Shown: positions 60,406 to 64,000 of the stretch, in pieces
Numbering within the stretch: position 1 is the first letter of the stretch
How the letters are laid out: every line of letters starts with the position of its first letter
Source: Pithys albifrons albifrons
Lineage: Eukaryota; Chordata; Aves; Passeriformes; Thamnophilidae
Assembly (NCBI RefSeq): GCF_047495875.1
Contig: NC_092497.1
Coordinates: forward strand, 71,542,134 to 71,606,133
DNA length: 64,000 nt
Reading direction: 5' to 3'
Made by a program: the position numbers and the translations under genes
The notes under the pieces: generated by a model
What the model saw: only the letters and a program-made list of their open reading frames with translations
Database searches by the model: none
What the model was told of the DNA's origin: nothing

Positions 60406-60655
60406 CTAGATGGAGACAGGACACTGGATCACTTTGTCCTCCAGGAGAACACTGACAATCAGGAACACAAAATAAAGCCCAAACATGAGGAAACCCAGGA
60501 TTTTATTCATCCTCCACTTGCAGGAAGCAATGGAGAGGATGACAAAGAGCAGCATGATGAAGAGAAGGACAATCGCACAGAACAGACCATTGCTGCTGAC
60601 TGTCACTGGGGCAAAACTGTTAATCACAGCATACAGGAGCCATGGAAGAGGAAGG
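60406..60655 (-). CDS. SLC24A2: SLC24A2 last coding exon
   Basis: 250 bp whose first base completes the Gly codon; then [60 protein letters not shown] and [14 protein letters not shown] with stop TAG at 60408-60406. It contains two to three C-terminal membrane helices. An antisense ORF on the plus strand over the same bases is a shadow. Confidence 0.95.
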
Positions 60656-63416
60656 CTGTTAAGAAACAGGAAAATTAATTTAGAACATTGCAGAAGTCCA
60701 GAAAAAGGCATTATAAAGTTTCTGCAGACAATTCAAAATACAATCAGAGGCTTCCTGCATAAAGTGAGGCGGGAAGAGTTTCAACTTTTCTAATATGTAC
60801 ATAAATCTAATTTGTCAGCTGGCTCATGGTTCTTGGGGATTAACACATGGGATTTATGCTCCCCACCCTTCCACCAGTTACTGTGGTGAACTGTATTTCC
60901 CTTGGCCAACAAATCAAATGGCATCCTGTCTGTGAGCAGGAAGACCTCTTTCATTTGTTTCTGGATTTCACACCATCTGTGTGAGAAGTTATTCACACTC
61001 TCTTTCAAAGAGCCTGTATGACGGAAGGATGTGTTACACAGAAACATGTCCTTACCATGAAGAAATGGCACTCTGCAAGGCACTGCTCACAAAATTTGGC
61101 CCTTAAATCCCTTTAATTTGGCCCTTAAATCCACATTTACTGTAAAAATCTGTGTTAAAATGTGACCCTGATTTGAACTTCAGCTTAATTTCTATTTCCG
61201 TGTTTGCTGTCATTGCATTTCTCATCTCTCACACCACAGAATGAAGAAATATCCCTCTGCAAGATGTCAAGCTGAAATAAATATTTAAGACACTGACTGG
61301 AGCTTAGCAGGCTTAGAAAGCATGAAGTGAGTTGTCAGAAGCACACAACATTAAAACTTTGAATAAGCAGCTCAAGAGAGAATAATTTATTACAGTTGCA
61401 GTACGAACTACACCAGTCTACAGCTCAGCTGTGCCATTTCTGTTGTTAATGTACTAGGTAGGTTTAGCAGGCTGGTGCAGGGCATTTCCATTGGCAGGAA
61501 GAGGCTAAACGTTTTTTAAAAACTAAGAAAACATTGCAAAAGAGTAAAGTTTTTTAATACACCCTGTGTACTCCAAGTTGAAGCACATGGCTTTCCTATA
61601 TTTTGCAGGTTTGCCGTATATAGATATTATTTCAAACACTTCATGCTTATGGATTAATAGAAAATAAAGGGGGGCAGTTTTCCCATTACATCTAAAGGTA
61701 CTGCCTGTAGCTAAGAGATGAAGTCAAAAAGACATTTACTATCCACTCTTATTTCAGCATCCATTTTTGTACCTGTGCAGTTGCTGATGTATTTTCACCA
61801 GTGAAAACCACAATCTCTTCTTTGACTTGGCTACTTGGCATTATGACTATGACTAGACCTGTTCTTCTGTTTGTTTGATAGCAAGAAATAACCAAAGATG
61901 GAGAAACTGAGACTATGGATATGCTTCTCAGTCCCTCTAGCCTCTAGTGTTGAAGATGGGAATATGGGAATAAAGATGGAGTTTTTCTGTGTACTTCCTG
62001 CACTTTTTTGAGATAGTGAGGCATAGATTAAATTATTTCTGGACATGATCAACCTTGGCCTCAAAAGGTCAAAAAGGAATTTGAATTCCAACCTTGTGCC
62101 ACACATCATTATCTTAGTGAAGCAGTGAAGTGTAAATAGCAAATTCCTGCACAATCTCATGTGGCTTCACATTGTCAAGAGCTATATAAAAGGTCCTTCC
62201 TATTAACAGAGAATTGGTTCATAATCTGGGACTTGCCAGGTACATAAAAAATTAAATCACATGTCAAGAGCAGCTTAAACAAGCTACACAAGACCATGAC
62301 ATTCTGTTGTTATTACAGCAAACATGTTGAATACAGCAGCGGAAATTAATTGTTCCTGATCATCATTTATAAAGAAATCTCTAGTATAAGCACAATGAGC
62401 GGTAACAGAAAGCAAACAGCGACTGACAAAAGCATAAAAAGCTTTGAAAAATGCTCTTGTGCACTTTTTAAAATGCAATTTACTTGCCTAGGCACCTCTG
62501 TAATGTATCAAAGCAAGAATTAGGCAACAAATTAATAACAGTTCTATCATGCATATGTCTATAAACTTCAGGGCACTTGCTACAGTAACATTCACAGCAT
62601 ATTTGCATCCCTTTGCTTTTTAAGGATCACTGCTTGTTGGCAACACCTCGGCAATGTGCTGAGAACAAAAGATTTGTTCAAAATATACACTATTTTCTTG
62701 CTGTAGGACTTACCCCACTGTGATGTCAAATATGTTGCTTCCAACAGAACTGGATACAGCCATGTCCCCCAGACCTTTGCGTGCTACAATAACACTGGTA
62801 ATAAGGTCAGGAATGGATGTGCCCGCAGCTAGAATAGTCAAGCCCATGATTTCTTCAGTAATACCAATGGTCTCTCCAACCTAGAAGGGTTTAAGCAAAA
62901 ACAGGAAAAAATTGTCCTGCAGTGAAGAAACATTTTCTTCTGTAAATCTGTTTAATCAGAAATATTATCCTGGACTTGACAACTATCTTGAAGACGAGCA
63001 GGCAAGATTGAAGAAAGACTTATTTTCACAGATCTCCACGTGTATCAGGAGAAAGATAAGACTGTCAAATAGAAATAAAAGTTATTGACAGATGTTCGCT
63101 GATGGCTCTGATGTTACAAGATTGATCAAGTCCCGTGGACAGAAGAACCACAGGTCTCTGAACTACTTTCCACTTAGTGAGTAGTGATTTCCTTCATCCA
63201 TAGTTGCAGCTCCTACAATAAGCACTACTCAGCATGAGATATATGATGGACTCTGATTCTAAATGGTCTCTCACAGTGCAAAACATAATGCAGGGCTTTT
63301 ATTTTGTACCAGTATCAGCTTCTTACCTGGTGTGCCCACCAGACCATTAAGTAAGAAAAGAAGGCAATCCAGCTAATAGAGCCAAAAAACGTGATAGGAA
63401 AGAATTTTCTTGATGT
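60406..63416 (-). CDS. SLC24A2: SLC24A2 (NCKX2), C-terminal part (last three exons)
   Basis: Potassium-dependent sodium/calcium exchanger of neurons and cone photoreceptors, plasma membrane. Exons at 63327-63416 (phase 0), 62714-62880 and 60406-60655 encode the last 168 residues in frame with GT/AG borders. The middle exon holds the second ion-exchange repeat with [20 protein letters not shown] and [11 protein letters not shown]; the Asp residues of SIPD and NIFD correspond to known cation-site residues of NCKX2. The last exon encodes hydrophobic helices ([40 protein letters not shown]) and ends CPVSI-stop. I favour SLC24A2 over paralogues because of the C terminus and the synteny next to ACER2/RPS6. 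No lesion is seen. Confidence 0.95.
60656..62713 (-). other. SLC24A2: SLC24A2 last intron
   Basis: About 2.06 kb, AT-rich, with no repeat or exon recognised. The next intron (62881-63326) and the sequence above 63416 to the window end also show nothing further. Confidence 0.75.
62714..62880 (-). CDS. SLC24A2: SLC24A2 exon (penultimate, second exchange repeat)
   Basis: 167 bp encoding [40 protein letters not shown] and [15 protein letters not shown]. It ends two bases into a Gly codon before gtaagtcc; the acceptor is cccttctag. It contains the ion-coordinating GTSIPD motif. Confidence 0.95.
63327..63416 (-). CDS. SLC24A2: SLC24A2 exon (third from last)
   Basis: 30 codons encoding [20 protein letters not shown] and [10 protein letters not shown], a membrane helix before the second exchange repeat. 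Acceptor ctgtttcag and donor gtaagaag on the minus strand. Confidence 0.94.
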
Positions 63417-64000
63417 CTGAAACAGAAACAAAGAGAATCAGTGAAAATCTATGTTGAAGGCTGACATGCCATACTCTTATTTGCTTCTCAAAATGAGAGT
63501 GGCTTGTCAGTTTTTCTGATTACCTGTTCTGAGTAACTATTAGATGACCAAAATACATGCCAATAAAGGTAATAACTGAATGTACTTACCTATGCCTCAT
63601 TCTTCCCATTCCTTCACTTACAAAATAAGACCTCCTAACAACTTGTATTATAAATGGCAAGTTTGGGGTTGTAATTTGTATCATAATTTGTTGTGATTCA
63701 GTTTCCATATGTCGTTAGCTGAATAGTGGTTAGACTTCTAAATTTATTAATTTTTTCATGCTTATTCAGAATGAATATTTTCAAATAGATAAAACAGGTA
63801 TCCATAGCTTTTATTCATACATTAATAACTTGGTGCTACACCTTTCACAGTCAGAATAGCAAAGATTGCCATACAGCACAACTAAAACCATCCATATCTA
63901 AAATTTACTACAGCATTTACTCTTCTTGTGAGAACCACTCACTTTCTCCATTACAATTGAAGATAGGCAACAAACCTACTTTCCATGTTTTGTTTTGTAG

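Noticed and set aside
60373..60793. Plus-strand ORFs opposite the SLC24A2 last exon
   Set aside because: Antisense shadows of the real exon, which has clear homology and splice borders.

Overview
The window is avian nuclear DNA. CR1 retrotransposons are frequent and end in the typical avian 3' octamer-like repeat, the solo LTRs are bird-ERV-like with 5-bp target duplications, introns are short and GC is moderate. Gene order is DENND4C (+), RPS6 (-), ACER2 (+, broken), SLC24A2 (-). That is the order on human chromosome 9p22, a region whose bird counterpart is on the Z chromosome, so this is probably Z-linked (inference). The species cannot be named from the sequence.

Layout. 1-5470: the last five coding exons of DENND4C (239 C-terminal residues, reading frame intact across all junctions), followed by a possible long 3' UTR reaching a poly(A) signal near 10.95 kb and carrying a 714-bp solo LTR. 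13.3-18.0 kb: the complete RPS6 gene, six exons and 249 codons, with a CpG-island promoter, a TATA-like box, a 5'TOP start and a TCTCGCGAGA palindrome. 18.4-18.8 kb: a CR1 3' end. 18.95-19.47 kb: a very GC-rich minisatellite. 19.5-25.86 kb: ACER2 (alkaline ceramidase 2), still recognisable in exons 1, 2, 3 and 6 but carrying three frameshifts and two in-frame nonsense codons, with exons 4 and 5 not found. 26-53 kb: repeat-rich intergenic DNA with CR1 fragments, a nested ERV/LTR structure, an inverted pair of related solo LTRs, and members of a 5S-rRNA-derived SINE family. 53-60.4 kb: 3' flank and probable long 3' UTR of SLC24A2. 60.4-63.4 kb: the last three coding exons of SLC24A2, covering the second cation-exchange repeat and the C-terminal membrane segments.

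The most notable points are (1) loss of ACER2 in this genome, and (2) a SINE family whose head is a nearly full 5S rRNA. Four copies each have clear target-site duplications, one copy carries an additional tRNA-Gln(CTG)-like head, and the 3' hairpin shows a compensatory base-pair change between copies. The genes do not form a functional pathway; they are independent neighbours in a conserved syntenic block. All family assignments rest on reading the translated sequence and on recalled family knowledge; no searches were run.
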